A DNA stretch of 64,000 bases from Scilla litardierei (Eukaryota > Streptophyta > Magnoliopsida > Asparagales > Asparagaceae). Below are positions 33,222 through 44,600 of this stretch, piece after piece (position 1 is the stretch's first letter; each line of letters begins with the position of its first letter). The position numbers and the translations under genes were made by a program. The stretch covers positions 110,520,837-110,584,836 of the forward strand of contig CM061139.1 in NCBI GenBank assembly GCA_030789695.1, written 5' to 3'. The notes below the pieces were generated by a model. It did no database searches. It worked only from the letters and a program-made list of their open reading frames with translations, and was not told the DNA's origin.

Positions 33222-35097
33222 TCAATAATTGATAGAAATTCTTACCAGATCATTACGGAGCCGATGATATTTCTCCTGCATCTCTTGAGGCATGCAAGCC
33301 AGCACTAACTGGTACTGCTGGTCATACTGCGCCATCTTCTCCACCATATTGGTCATCGTGGCAGTGAACTCCTGCATGCCCGCTGGTGGATCGGTGGGCT
33401 CTGGTCGTCGGGTACTCTCATGACCAGCTGAGGACGAACTGGTTGACTGTCCATAGTCTCTGGTCTCTGAACCTCTAAACCGATACCGGTTCTTCCTCGT
33501 CCCTCCAAGCACCCCTGCAATGAGGGCATCCTCCTCCTCCCTGGTGAGCGGTCCAGAGCAACTGGAGCCTGACTCAGAGTGTGACCTGAGGTCTGCTGCA
33601 GCCTGATGCAGAAGAGCCTGAAATACAACCAACATTATAATTATACTTAATATGAACAATATTATTAAACATAAGTTATTACTTACTAGCAGCTTCTTAT
33701 TCTTCTCCATCTTATTTTTATCCGTATACTTGGGGTGGGCATGTGTAAGAGCGCGCTCTATCAACCACTCCACTCCCAGCTTGCCCTAAAAATAAATAGA
33801 TTGATACTAAGACAGATTTTAGACACATATTCCATTATAACATAATATATGCTCAAATTTAAAATTGAACAGATAACCTGTTGTGCCAAATCGTGAGCAT
33901 GGCTGGTGTAGCTCTTGGAGCCGGTATGATGCTCATACTTTCATGACTTTTCGCGGTTCGCCTTGGCGATATCCGCAATCATCTTTTAAAAAAACATGTC
34001 AGGCAAATGGATATATAAAACATATTAAAAGGGACCAAAATTGAACCATACTTTTCCTTCATCCGACTCCCAATAGGCACAAGATCCAAAAAACTGGAGG
34101 GGATCTGCTCGGGAGTCCATATGCCACCAACGCTCCCAGTCTTCTGTGTACCTCATCCAGATCTTTTCCTTCAGGTCATTACGCCACTGGACCAACGCAT
34201 ATTGTATCTTAAAAAGCAGAACTTCCATGCTTCTGGATTCCCATCCAACATGTAATGCCTCTGCAAAAAAACAAATACAAATTATATACATAATGAAAGT
34301 AATAAAATAAAAATACAACATACTTACGTTGATCCAGCGCCAACATACGACCAAATCTTCAAATCTTTGCTCATTCCAATTGAGGCAAATGTTGAATATA
34401 TCGGCCCTTCTAGCCAATGTACCCAAAAAACTCGTAAACTTGCGCCCCCACTTTTCAATGGGGACACCGTGGCTCCACCGTATGACAACTCGTTGCCCTT
34501 CTGGTGGAATCAATTGCGAGGGCTTGGTGTACCCTCGTCCATTCTTTGGTGGCTTCTCACCGCCTACACAAAAATTAATATTATCTTGCAATATAAATAA
34601 AATGTTATATAACATGTTCTTATTTAAAATAATTGAAATACATTTTTATACCCTTTCGCTGGAAGCATTCATCTCTAGCTGAAATCATCCTAGCATGTGC
34701 CACGGTATCCAACATATCTAAAGCCAACTGGCGTGCATCCCTATTGTGCATCTTGGACCGTGTCACCCTCTCAGCATTTGCATCATGTGGTAAAGGTGCG
34801 TCCTCGACACTGGGGTCGAACGACACATACTGTACCGTCTCGACTGGGTGCTGTGTGGCATGACTGACGGTATGGGAGGATCCAACGGCCTGAGTACCTA
34901 CAGGTATATCCTCTAAGCCAGAAGAGCCTGTGGGATGGCCTGAAATGCATCAATAAAGCAATTAGTCATCCACTAAAATAAAAAGGATAAATTAAGCTGC
35001 AGACATGATATAATACACATATATGCATACCTGTTCCAGTGGGTTGAGAGGAGGAAGATGATCCCATAGCTTTAATAGCCTCTCTAAATCTCTTCAT
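33222..35097 (-). pseudogene. TNPA-like CACTA protein (Transposase_24 / PF03004 type), multi-exon, one nonsense codon
   Basis: At least seven exons with GT-AG borders can be read on the minus strand: about 35097-35031, 34940-34652, 34563-34328, 34260-34052, 33982-33878, 33785-33687 and 33617-33250. The reading has the family hallmarks RVVIRWSHGVPIEKWGRKF-like region, WRRYTED-like motif (here MRYTEDWERWW), KANREK...TGSKSY and ALTHAHPK, then a C-terminal coiled-coil-like region (MVEKMAQYDQQYQL). These proteins bind the subterminal repeats and assist TNP2. The fifth exon contains TGA after ANREKS (near 33937), a position normally occupied by a sense codon, so the gene is probably dead. The first-exon ATG at 35097 and the last exon end (strong donor GTAAGA near 33249) are less certain; a readthrough stop lies at 33222. 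Confidence 0.85.
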
Positions 35098-35173
35098 CTG
35101 AACTTTAAAATATTGGGAGTTAAACTAAACAAATTGCATTCCATTTGTACTAATGCATGATTTATGTTATTAG

Positions 35174-35279
35174 ATTACAAAGGAATTGTCCAGACTGCAG
35201 AAATTGGCTTCAAATAACAAGCTAAGCACTGAAGACATTATTGGGGGAACAATAACTTTGAGCAACATTGGGGCTATTG
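35174..35279 (+). pseudogene. Captured exon of branched-chain alpha-keto acid dehydrogenase E2 (BCE2/DBT)
   Basis: Following the acceptor-like TTTATGTTATTAG, the frame reads [15 protein letters not shown], then [20 protein letters not shown]. This is the segment of the dihydrolipoamide acyltransferase catalytic domain just before the GGKFGSP motif; the [16 protein letters not shown] stretch is diagnostic for the branched-chain E2 family. The match stops at 35279 and unrelated DNA follows, so the fragment lacks the lipoyl domain and the catalytic His motif and cannot function. It lies only 77 bp from the TNPA start, on the opposite strand. In a normal plant cell E2 is a mitochondrial enzyme of valine, leucine and isoleucine breakdown. 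Confidence 0.88.
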
Positions 35280-35371
35280 ATGTCATTTCGTTGAATAAGA
35301 CATAAAATAATCATGTAATTGAGCAATCTGTAGAGCGCTGGTTATTTGTAATATTTTGTGCAATTTTGAAG

Positions 35372-35582
35372 GTGCACTGCAAACCCGGAAGCCCCTGCTG
35401 CCGCTGATACTGTCGAGTGGCACTTGCCAATTCTAGCCATGACGGCCGATGTCATCCAAGCAACATATGAAGAGTGTTTAAAATGCGTAATGGATGGCTA
35501 CGTCTCAAAGCCATTTGATGAGGAGCAACTCTACCAGGCCGTTGCCAAGTTCCTGGTATCCAAGCGTATACATGAGTCGTAG
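35372..35582 (+). pseudogene. Captured last exon of a cytokinin-receptor-type histidine kinase (receiver domain)
   Basis: Downstream of the acceptor-like GCAATTTTGAAG, the frame (first full codon at 35373) reads through EWHLPILAMTADVIQAT and DGYVSKPFDEEQLYQAVAKF to TAG at 35580-35582. This matches the C-terminal half of the receiver domain of plant cytokinin receptor kinases (AHK2/3/4 and rice OHK type). The conserved Thr of ILAMTAD and Lys of VSKP are kept; the phospho-accepting Asp and everything upstream are absent. The reading frame is open and the native-looking stop is kept. About 400 bp after the stop, including a CAG-type repeat near 35829-35851, look like its 3' untranslated region, so the copy includes the original gene end. 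Confidence 0.9.
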
Positions 35583-36925
35583 CTTGGTGCTTCCATCGTA
35601 GGATGCCTCACAACCTCAGATTCTAATGTAGCAACGGTGTAAAATATGTTGCAGCTACTAACCAGCGTTTGAATTTAGCGAAAGGAAGTGGCATGGATCC
35701 TCAGATGAGCCAAGTCTCCTTGGGTTGGGGCTAAATATTTTGCCGCAGCTAATTCAGCAGGGTTTTGATGGCGGAAGATGGTGTATAGTACTAAATCAGG
35801 CTTGTGTATGTCGTATGTATGTAGATAGCAGCAGCAGCAGCAAGCAGCAGCAGCTTAATTTTCTTGTTGGTTGTAATGAATTTGTTAGCAACCATTGTGG
35901 CCCCAGCTAGTTAGAAGGGTGTACATTGTAAAATATTTGTCATGTACAGGTTTCATTCTCTGGTCTCTTGTACTGCCATTTAAACTTCCTATTTATAAAC
36001 TGTTAAAAGTAGGATTCAGAGCCAAATCTGTCTATTACAGAATTTTCATGATCAATGCCATGGCAATCACTTCGCATAGATAGGCTCAGTCGAACAACTC
36101 GATATGGAGATTACATCGCCCTTATCCACTTGCTTGAACTTCTAATTTAAAAAATAAACTATATGATTTGGTGAATGAATTTGTAATATTATTTGCTACA
36201 TGAAGGGTCTGTGTACAATGGGGTTGAATTCTGTGAGATACATTGAGATAAAGTCTATATTCTCATATATATGGATAAAAAGTACATTATAATAAAGTCT
36301 ATATTCTCAGATATGGAGAATGATACAGTGTGTGTGCAAATTTTTATCAAACTCAATGCCAACCATAACCAAAATGAGAATCAGCCACACATGACAACAT
36401 AAAATTACTGGGAATTCCTATTAACATGAAACATGAAATCGAATGAGTATTAACAGGAATAGGACCATCGAATAGGCAGTGATCAATGTGAATTACTGGG
36501 AATATCGATCAGAAAGCTAACCTCAGATCCCTCGCAAACCAGGTTCTGTCGAAAGAAAAAAAACAGATAGGTTATGTTTACACATCCCTTTTTCTTGCTG
36601 GAATAATACATTTAGGCCTTCATTCATTTTGTATTTACACATCGGTTTTCCTGGAACGTAGCTTGGTCATATCATGTACATTGGATCATGAAGAATTTAA
36701 TAAGACTAGATATGCATGCATGTTCATTTTTGAATTTTCTATTACACGAAATGATGATACATTACAGAAAAAGGGAAAAAAGAGGAACACAAAATTTGCT
36801 GATGCACATTACAAATTAAGTGCCATGAGATTCAGTGTCAACCCTTTCTGCATGTACAGACCATAAGGGATGAGTTTGAGTACTGATTCTTTTTTGTCTT
36901 ACTTATATAATTAATTTGCTAATAG
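35583..36925 (+). other. Captured 3' untranslated and intron-like DNA
   Basis: The first part looks like the kinase 3' UTR (to about 36000). The remainder is AT-rich, probably intron sequence of the metallophosphoesterase fragment plus filler. A near-repeat of AATAAAGTCTATATTCTCA occurs at about 36248 and 36291. No further exon is recognised. Confidence 0.5.
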
Positions 36926-38010
36926 ATGGGAAAAGCAAAGATTTGTTAACCATGAAGCAAGAAGAGGCCGGGTGGATTGAATACCAAAATGCAATGGAAT
37001 ACGTCATTAAGCAAAGTGGCCTAGATGAGAAAATCTTCTATGACCTTAGAGGGAACCATGATGATTTTGGTGTACAGAGGTTGGTAGTGCATATGATTTC
37101 TATCAAAAGTATAGCATGAATTCAAGGCTGGGGAGGCATGGCAATGTCCAGAGCATTACTTTGCAGGTGATTGAATCTAAACTATCAGTTTTGGTGGTAA
37201 AATGTAACATACATTTCCTTTCCTAAATGCTCAAACCCCATTATTCAAAATATTGATCCTGCACGGCTAATACCTTAATCTCAATGAACTTAATTGGAAT
37301 TATTGGAATTATTTGATATGAACACTGCCTTGATTTGTGTCCTACAAGAATATTTGCATTTGCTGAGTTGGTAATTTTTGGGCTTCACATTTAAGTTGTG
37401 CTTGTTGCGGTAGAGTGACATAACAATAAAAATGAACTGAATATATTTTATTTCATTGTCTACTTTAAATGGATTGAATATTTACCATATGGAAGATATA
37501 GCTCAAATTCCTTCCATCCATTTGCTCCCCATTCTCTTTCAAGTACCAGACGAGGGAACAAAACTTCGGGCCCTTTATTTTCCATCGATTAAATTTGGTA
37601 TACATATTTCAGACTATTTTTTTCTAATTGGCATATTATTTTTTCAAATTTGACATATAATCATGTTGATGGTATGGTATATTGTTCAAACGCAAAGTGG
37701 TGAATGGAAGAATGTTTTCGTTGGTTTTGATAGCACAATGGAAATCGGTTTACGTGGCCCAACAAATATATTTGGACATCCAACTGATGAGTTACTTGCA
37801 AAACTTTCACAGTGGGATAGTGAAGCACCAAAGTCATCAATAACAAAAATAGCATTCGGGCACTTCCCTCTGTCATTTTCCGCATTGACAGATACAGGGA
37901 AAAGCCTGAAAGATGTCTTTCTTAAGCATTCCATATCAGCCTATCTCTGTGGACATCTTCGTACAAGGTTTGGAAAGAATCTCAAGCGCTACCACACTCT
38001 TCCTTCGGGA
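36926..38010 (+). pseudogene. Captured fragment of a putative metallophosphoesterase (At3g03305-like)
   Basis: Two exon-like blocks separated by a retained intron. The first (36926-37166) follows an acceptor (TTTGCTAATAG) and reads DGKSKDLLTMKQEEAGW, then FYDLRGNHDDFGV; after a frameshift near 37075 it continues YDFYQKYSMNSRLGRHGNVQ to a donor TTGCAG|GTGA. The second (about 37698-38010) reads FVGFDSTMEIGLRGPTN, then FGHPTDELLAKLSQWDS, KIAFGHFPLSFSA and HSISAYLCGHLRTRFGKNL. These are hallmark motifs of the plant family of At3g03305. The metal-site motif GNHD and GHF are kept, but GHLH is GHLR, losing a metal-binding His. The N-terminal part with the first metal motif and the C-terminal membrane region are missing. 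Confidence 0.9.
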
Positions 38011-39159
38011 GGCACGAGGAATTGCTCTTTCTTAAGCATTCCAATTAACTTACCGTGTTATACTGCATACATGAACTACAATGGTTGGGCTGTTAAAAGT
38101 GGCTTCAATAATGGCAGTAAATATTTGTACATTGGAGCGCCTGATGTCATGGTCATTGTTATACCTCACCTTTCCTCATGATACAATTAATGCTTTTTCT
38201 TGGCAGAAGCTTGAAGCCTGATTATTGCTTAACCTCATGGTCATTGTAAATACAAAAAGAAAAAAACAGACAGGTTATGTTTACACATCCCTTAACCTCA
38301 TGATACAATTCCCTTTTTCTTGCTGTTGTTGTATTATTCGGCCTTCCCACATTTTTTACCATTAGGATGCCACTTTCTTGCTAAAAAACATTTGTATTCT
38401 GCGTGCATTGCTTTGGATTAACTGAATTATTGTCTCTATTTTCTTTATTAACTACATTTACACTGTTTGCCTAACAGATTCCTTGTTAATCAATTAATTA
38501 CAACAAATTTATTTGAACTACTAACATTTTTTAATAAGCAATTAAAATCTATAATTTACCAAACACCTTTACCATACAAACATAGTTTTTAAAAAGTGCT
38601 TTTGGATAATTCCTTTTCTAAAAGGACTTATTTAAAAGCAGAAGCTTTTCCAAATCAAACAGAAGTTTGTTGGCTATTCGTTATGTATAAATGCTCAAGG
38701 AAGAAAAATCTAGAAAACTCAAATAAAATTAGGTATGTCATTACCTTACATCTACCATAAATGTGCCTTCGTTTAACGGCTATTTGAACTACCAATCTTT
38801 TAGAGTCAGTTTTTCTTATAAGAACAAAAATAGTGAAAAGCAAACATATGCCTAAATGCTCATCCCTTTTTTGATAAACTGAAAACCAAAGTTTGAAATC
38901 TCGACCGATACAGAAATGTATCATTCATACTGTATCGGAGTTCATGCATGCCGCCGTGATCTTTTTAAAACTATTCAAATTCAATTGATAGTAACTAACT
39001 AAAATAATAGGAGATTCACAGTTTCAAAGTGCATTCGACTTTTTCAATGTAGAACTATTATTCTCAACACATAAGTGGTACTAGTACTTGCTTGCCCTAC
39101 CATTAACTAAGCAACACGCAAAACAAAAGGAAAAACTTGCACTTGATATGCCCAAGAAT
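38011..39159. other. CACTA interior between captured fragment and TNP2, no gene seen
   Basis: AT-rich DNA. A near-repeat of AAAAAACAGACAGGTTATGTTTACACATCCC-type sequence (about 36557-36588 and 38259-38290) flanks the metallophosphoesterase fragment in direct orientation. No ORF of interest. Confidence 0.55.
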
Positions 39160-42100
39160 TCAAGATTTTGATGTTGAAGCCATTTGTGATCGAGTCCGAA
39201 CACCAATTGAAACATCTTCTACTCTGCTTCTTAAATTAATACTTGGGCTTTCATCTGTTATAATGACAACGTCGTCTTCATCTTCCGTGATATTTGCATG
39301 GATCTCCAAGTTGGGCATATCGATACGCAACGGCATAATGTCTTCAGCCGTTTCATTATTCTGATCGGTTGAAAACTCGGCCACAACTTCATCGGCTAAG
39401 ATTACGTCTTCTTCTTCTTCTTCATTATCATCATCTGTAACATCTTCGTATGCATAGGCTCTTGGTGGATTTCTAAGAACAACCCAAGCATCGTCTACCA
39501 TTATGTCTTTTACATAAAAACATTGTTTAGCATGGGTAGCAAGCATATACTTGTCATTCTTGTAAATTTCCTTATTTAGATTTACAACTGTGTAGCCAAA
39601 TAGGTCCTTTTGTTTACCCTGCTCACACCAACGAACCTTAAACAACACATGACTAACATCCTTCTGATAGCCATAGAAAATCTCAACAACATCTTCAACC
39701 TGTCCATAGTAGAAGATCTGGCCTTCTTTTGGTTGTTGATCTTTGCTACTTGCATACGATAATTGAGAGAAAGATGAGAAGATTCCACTATTTTGCGTAC
39801 ATCATTCCTTCTCGACGTCAATGGAATTAAATCTAAAACCATTGATACAATACCCCCCATAACGATGTACGGTGCTATGAGGACCTCTGGCGTAGCTTTG
39901 AATGGCATCAGATAGATGTACACCTCCCTCAATTTGTCGCTGAACCTTCATGAAAAGGATAAAAGATATTACTATATTAAATAAGCTCGATATTAATTTT
40001 ATTATAAGTATATAGTTAACATGTCTAATCTGCGCACATACCTGAATTTTCAACCATCCAGGAAATTCTTTGGAATGTGCATCCGCAACTTTTTTGCTAA
40101 AAGTTTTGGCATTCAACTTTTTTAATACCTCTATCTTGTGACGCCTACGATACAAATAAAGAAATCTTATATAACATTAGATTTAAACATATACATCATT
40201 AAATAGGCAAAATACTCAGCTTTATTACCTGCGATATAAGTCAAATATCGGTAGATTGTTTAGAACATATGCATGGGCTTGGCCTAGATCCATCATATTA
40301 AATCGTGTGTCCTCCCCACGATCATTATAGAAGACGGCATCCATCACTCTTGGCTTTCGATTGAGCTTTGTTTCAACATCCCGCAAATAACGAGAGATGA
40401 ATATCAGGGTCTCGTGTGATGAATAATTTACAGCTATAGAACCTTCGGGTTTTGCACGATTGTGCACTAGTTGTTTCATAAACCCTAGAAACCTGCAGGT
40501 TAAAATCATAAAAATAATTAAATGTATGGTTGTACAGATTGTCTCCATCAAAGAGCATTAAAGGGAATAAGCATGTACCTCTCCACGGGATACATCCACC
40601 GATATTGTACTGGTCCTGCAATGCGTGCCTCCTGTGCCAGATGCACAGTGAGATGAACCATGATCGTGAAGAAAGAGGGCGCGAAAAGTTTTTCCATATT
40701 GCACAGTGTAAGGATGACACGTCTCTCTAACTCCTCAAACTCAGCGACATCTATCACCTTAGAGCACACCTGCTTGAAGAAACCACAGAATGGTATCAAA
40801 ACCGAAGCCAGCCTCTTATCAACATGACGAACTGCAACCGGAAGCATCTGATGCAGCAAGATATGGTAATCATGGGTTTTCAAACCGAAAATCTTTCTTT
40901 CATTTACATGCACACATCTAGATATATTTGAAGCATATCCATCTGGTGTCTTCACGGACTTAAGAAACACAAGGAGGTTATGGATCTCATCTGTAGAAAG
41001 TGTAGCACACGATGGCGGTAGTTCGTACTTTTTATTTTCCTTTTGAATGGCCTGCAATTCAGGACATATCTCCAATTGATTTAAATCAAGTCTCGCCTTT
41101 AATCCATCTTTTGACTTGGTCGAATCTTGCAAAATGGTGTACAAGAGATTTTCACAAATATTCTTTTCTACGTGCATGACATCCAGGTTGTGTCATATTT
41201 TCAAACTCATCCAATATGGCAACTGAAAGAAAATACTGAACTTTGTCCATCCAACTGGCAGTATTGTCCTCTCTGCTGTGTCTTCTTCTGTTCGAGGCTT
41301 TCGTTGCTTTCTTGTTCTTGATTTCTCCTTTCTCGTTCTCTTTCCCTTTGCAATCGTCCTTCTCACACCAAGAGGGTTCTCCTTGCTATATCTTTTCTTC
41401 CCAAACTTTACTCTAGGCAAAGGATGAAGCGTCTAGAATATGTCCTCTCCACTTAGCTGTTTTGGTGCTTCTCTCAATTCGATTTCACCATCAAATAATC
41501 TTCCCTGTCTTCTATATTTATGATCTGCAGTCAACCATCTTCTGTGCTGCCAAAAGCACTGCTTATGGCTAAATTTCAAGTATTTTCCCTCATAGTCTGT
41601 CGTGCAAATTGGACATGCAAATTTACCCTTTGTCGACCAACCAGATAGGTTACCATATGCGGGAAAGTCATTAATTGTCCATAAAACAATCGCCCGCATG
41701 CGAAAGTTTTGCTTTGTAAAGGCATCGAATGTGTTCACACCCTCTTCCCATAAAAGCTTCAGATCATCAATCAACGGCTGCAGGAAAACATCGATATCAT
41801 TACCCGGTGAATATTTCCCAGGGATCAAGAGTGACAATATCATGTGTGGCTGCTTCATACACATATGAGGAGGAAGGTTATACGGGGTCACCAACACTGG
41901 CCATGTCGACCACCCAGAGCTCATCACTCTAAAAGGATTAAATCCGTCGCTTGTGAGACCAAGTCTAATGTTCTGTTGCTCCCTTGAAAAGTCCGGATAA
42001 ATTCTATCAATATGCTTCCATGCCTCACCATCCGCAGGATGCCTCAGTTTTCCATCATCTACACGTCCGGTTGCGTGCCATCGCATTTTTCCAGCCAATT

Positions 42101-42971
42101 CAGCAGAAATGAATAACCTCTGCAGCCTAGGAATAATTGGAAAATAACGGAGAACCTTTGCAGCAATCTTTTTCTTCTTCGTCTTTTGGACTGCATGACC
42201 TTCCTTATTTGAACCTATACTTTGTTGCACTTTCCACCGTGGTACATGACAGGTTGGGCATTCATTTAAATCCTTATTCTCTTTATAATAAAGGATGCAA
42301 TCATTTGGGCATGCATCAATTTTCTTGTAATCGAGCCCTAACGTATCAATGATCTTGCTAGCTTCATAATGAGTCGCGGGAATGCTATTCTCACCTCCAG
42401 GAATTACCCTTCTCAACAGATCCAACAACATCTCAAAATGTATAACTGCCATTCCGCTAAGGTTTTGGATATGAAGAAGTCTGATCAAGAATGATAGTCT
42501 CGTAAACTCGCATCCTTCGTATAAATTCGACTCGTTGTCGTTCACTAATTTAATCAAACGATCGACGTCACTTGAGACCTGTGCATCCTCTGCAAAATTA
42601 TCGGTCGTAAACGGTGCAGCAAGAATGTCTTCTAACATGGCACCTGTGTCATCTACCTGTTGACATGCATGCAGTATCCGTGGCTCCCCTTGAAGTATCT
42701 CCTCAGTTACCACACCTTCACCGTGGTTACTCCAAAACTTGTAGTGAGGGTCGAATCCGTTCGCAAACAAGTGGAAACGAACAATAACCTTGTGATATTT
42801 AAAATTGTTCTGACATTTCTTGCACGGACAATAAATATCGGAAGTTGACAATCGTATTGGGTTACTGTCAGAGAACGCTAAAAATTCGTCTATCCCATCT
42901 TGGTATCGTTGGTCTGTATACCTGTCTTCATGTGATATTTCCATAAATGACTTGTCAGGAACCACCCGCAT
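39160..42971 (-). pseudogene. TNP2-type CACTA transposase (Transposase_21/PF02992, DUF4216), three in-frame stops
   Basis: Exons on the minus strand: 42971-40579, 40492-40229, 40144-40042 and 39945-39160, all with GT-AG borders. Domains in order: N-terminal transposase-associated region with ICPCKKC-like motif (YCPCKKC); the transposase core with CPTCHVPRWK, LRYFPIIPRLQRLF, LTSDGFNPFR, LPPHMCMKQPHMILSLLIPG, NDFPAYGNLSGWSTKGKFAC and HNLDVMHVEKN; then FLGFMKQLVHNRAKPEGSIA; and a C-terminal DUF4216-like region (YYGQVEDVVEIFYG, LATHAKQCFYVKD). The product would be about 1180 residues, normal for the family. In-frame stops lie at 41433-41435 (TAG), 41193-41195 (TGA) and near 39812 (TGA). The two TGA codons sit where the family has Arg, so the full protein cannot be made now. 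An upstream acceptor (TTTATTATAG) precedes the first ATG, so a 5' untranslated exon is likely. Confidence 0.92.
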
Positions 42972-43720
42972 CTATAATAAATTTCAAAATGAGAAATAAG
43001 TTTATTTGATATCACAACTAAGCTAACAAAAAATAATTTAGTACATAGATATTGATATGTATGTTCTTTCCCATAAGATTTTTTTTCTTCATACAAGTTA
43101 ATCCAACAATATAATCATAATAACTTAAGTATCTAATGCTGACAGAGATTAAACAGACAGCTAATATTAAGTAGTCTTGTTTCCAAAAGAATATGATAAA
43201 TTTGGTTACATACATCTTGTCCACTAATTAATTTTGTATGGGACATGTTAATACAAACACATACTGAAATTAAGCATCATTATAGTCATATTTCCCATAC
43301 ATAGTATTTAAACTGCATTTTACAGAATTTTTGGGTTTTTCCTAAAGCAAAGGTTTGCAAGGATGCATACTACAATGTCACCTATGACTCTCTCTCTCTC
43401 TCATAATTGTGAAATTGCTTCAATCAATATGTTGCTCCTACTTTTCCTTCTTCTTAGGCTTTAAGAATACATGGATACCTCCAAAATTCCTCAAATTACA
43501 TTTAAAATTATTCATACATTTAATGCTAATCAATTTAGATGAACTAATCATGTAGTGCTAATAAGAATTTATTATTGCAAATTACATCCACCTCGTCTTT
43601 GATCGCTTAATTCCTTTCGACGTTAAAGGTTTGTCGCTTCTGGCAGACCGGATGTATAGCTGGGGTGATGTTGAGTATGTGGACTGTAACCTCAAGATCT
43701 ATGCCTGGCATGTCTTCATA
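42972..43720. other. CACTA interior, upstream of TNP2, no gene seen
   Basis: AT-rich, likely leader intron of the TNP2 gene. A short (TC)n run lies at about 43389-43402. Confidence 0.5.
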
Positions 43721-44340
43721 TGACCAGTGAAGACATCTTTGTTCTACCAAAGGAAGTCGATGATAAGTACTTGGACGATAATTGATTTAAGGCATGAGAG
43801 AGGAGGCCTATATTTCTTAAACATTGCGACTTATCATGCCGATACAGCTGCTACCACATCTACCTCTATGTTGTTATGGCATCGTTGTCTTAGTCGTATC
43901 TCTCTAGAATAGTTGCATTAAGTGATTGTATCATCTGTTTCTGTATTAATTTATGAGACATATGAACTTGAAAAGCATACATGTTCTTTCTTTCCTGGCA
44001 GAGTCAATAAAACTAGTGGTCGTTTTGATTTAGTACAGTCAGATGTTTGAGGTTCATATAGAACTACTCCAGTTTCTAGTAATAGATATTTTATTATCTT
44101 TATTGATGATTTTTCTCATATGACATGGGTGTATTTAATGAAAAGATAGGATACAACTTTTGATATTTTCGAATGTTTTTCAATAAAAATAAAAACCAAT
44201 TTTTTGTTTCTATAAATATTCTCCATAAGAATTCATGATATAAGATATATTGAATTTTTGTGCTTCTCAAGGGGGGTTTTCATTAAATTTCATGTTCTCA
44301 TACCTCTTGGCAAAATGGGTTATGGGACATAAACATATGC
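43721..44340 (+). pseudogene. Ty1/copia pol fragment inside the CACTA element
   Basis: One frame reads LLWHRCLSRISLE (GAG-pre-integrase His motif), then after a stop YELEKHTCSFFPGRVNKTSG, RFDLVQSDV and YFIIFIDDFSHMTWVYLMK, the start of a copia integrase core with its first Asp. A degraded SCSHTSWQNG motif near 44297-44325 recalls the later part of the core. Stops and frameshifts are frequent. No LTR is associated, so it is either an old nested insertion or a fragment captured by the CACTA. Confidence 0.85.
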
Positions 44341-44600
44341 ATATCCTTCATATTACATGTACTATGTTGTTCAAACAAATATCTCTAAGTACTTATGGTT
44401 TGACATAGTCATATGTGCAAGGAATTAAGCTATCTTTCGGGCAATCTGTTAGCTAAGTAGTAAGTGAAGCAATGGTCAAATTTCCCAAGGTTCACTCATA
44501 TTTGACTGTTTGGGGTTTTAGAATGTGTATAACAACACTAAAATACGACACAACCTGTAATTAGACGCAATTAACTTTTCAAGTCAAATATTTCTCTTAA

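Noticed and set aside
35829..35851. CAG-rich repeat considered as a poly-Gln coding tract
   Set aside because: It lies after the histidine-kinase stop codon, in what looks like the captured 3' UTR.
40530..42848. Plus-strand ORFs opposite TNP2
   Set aside because: Shadow frames of the minus-strand transposase exons.
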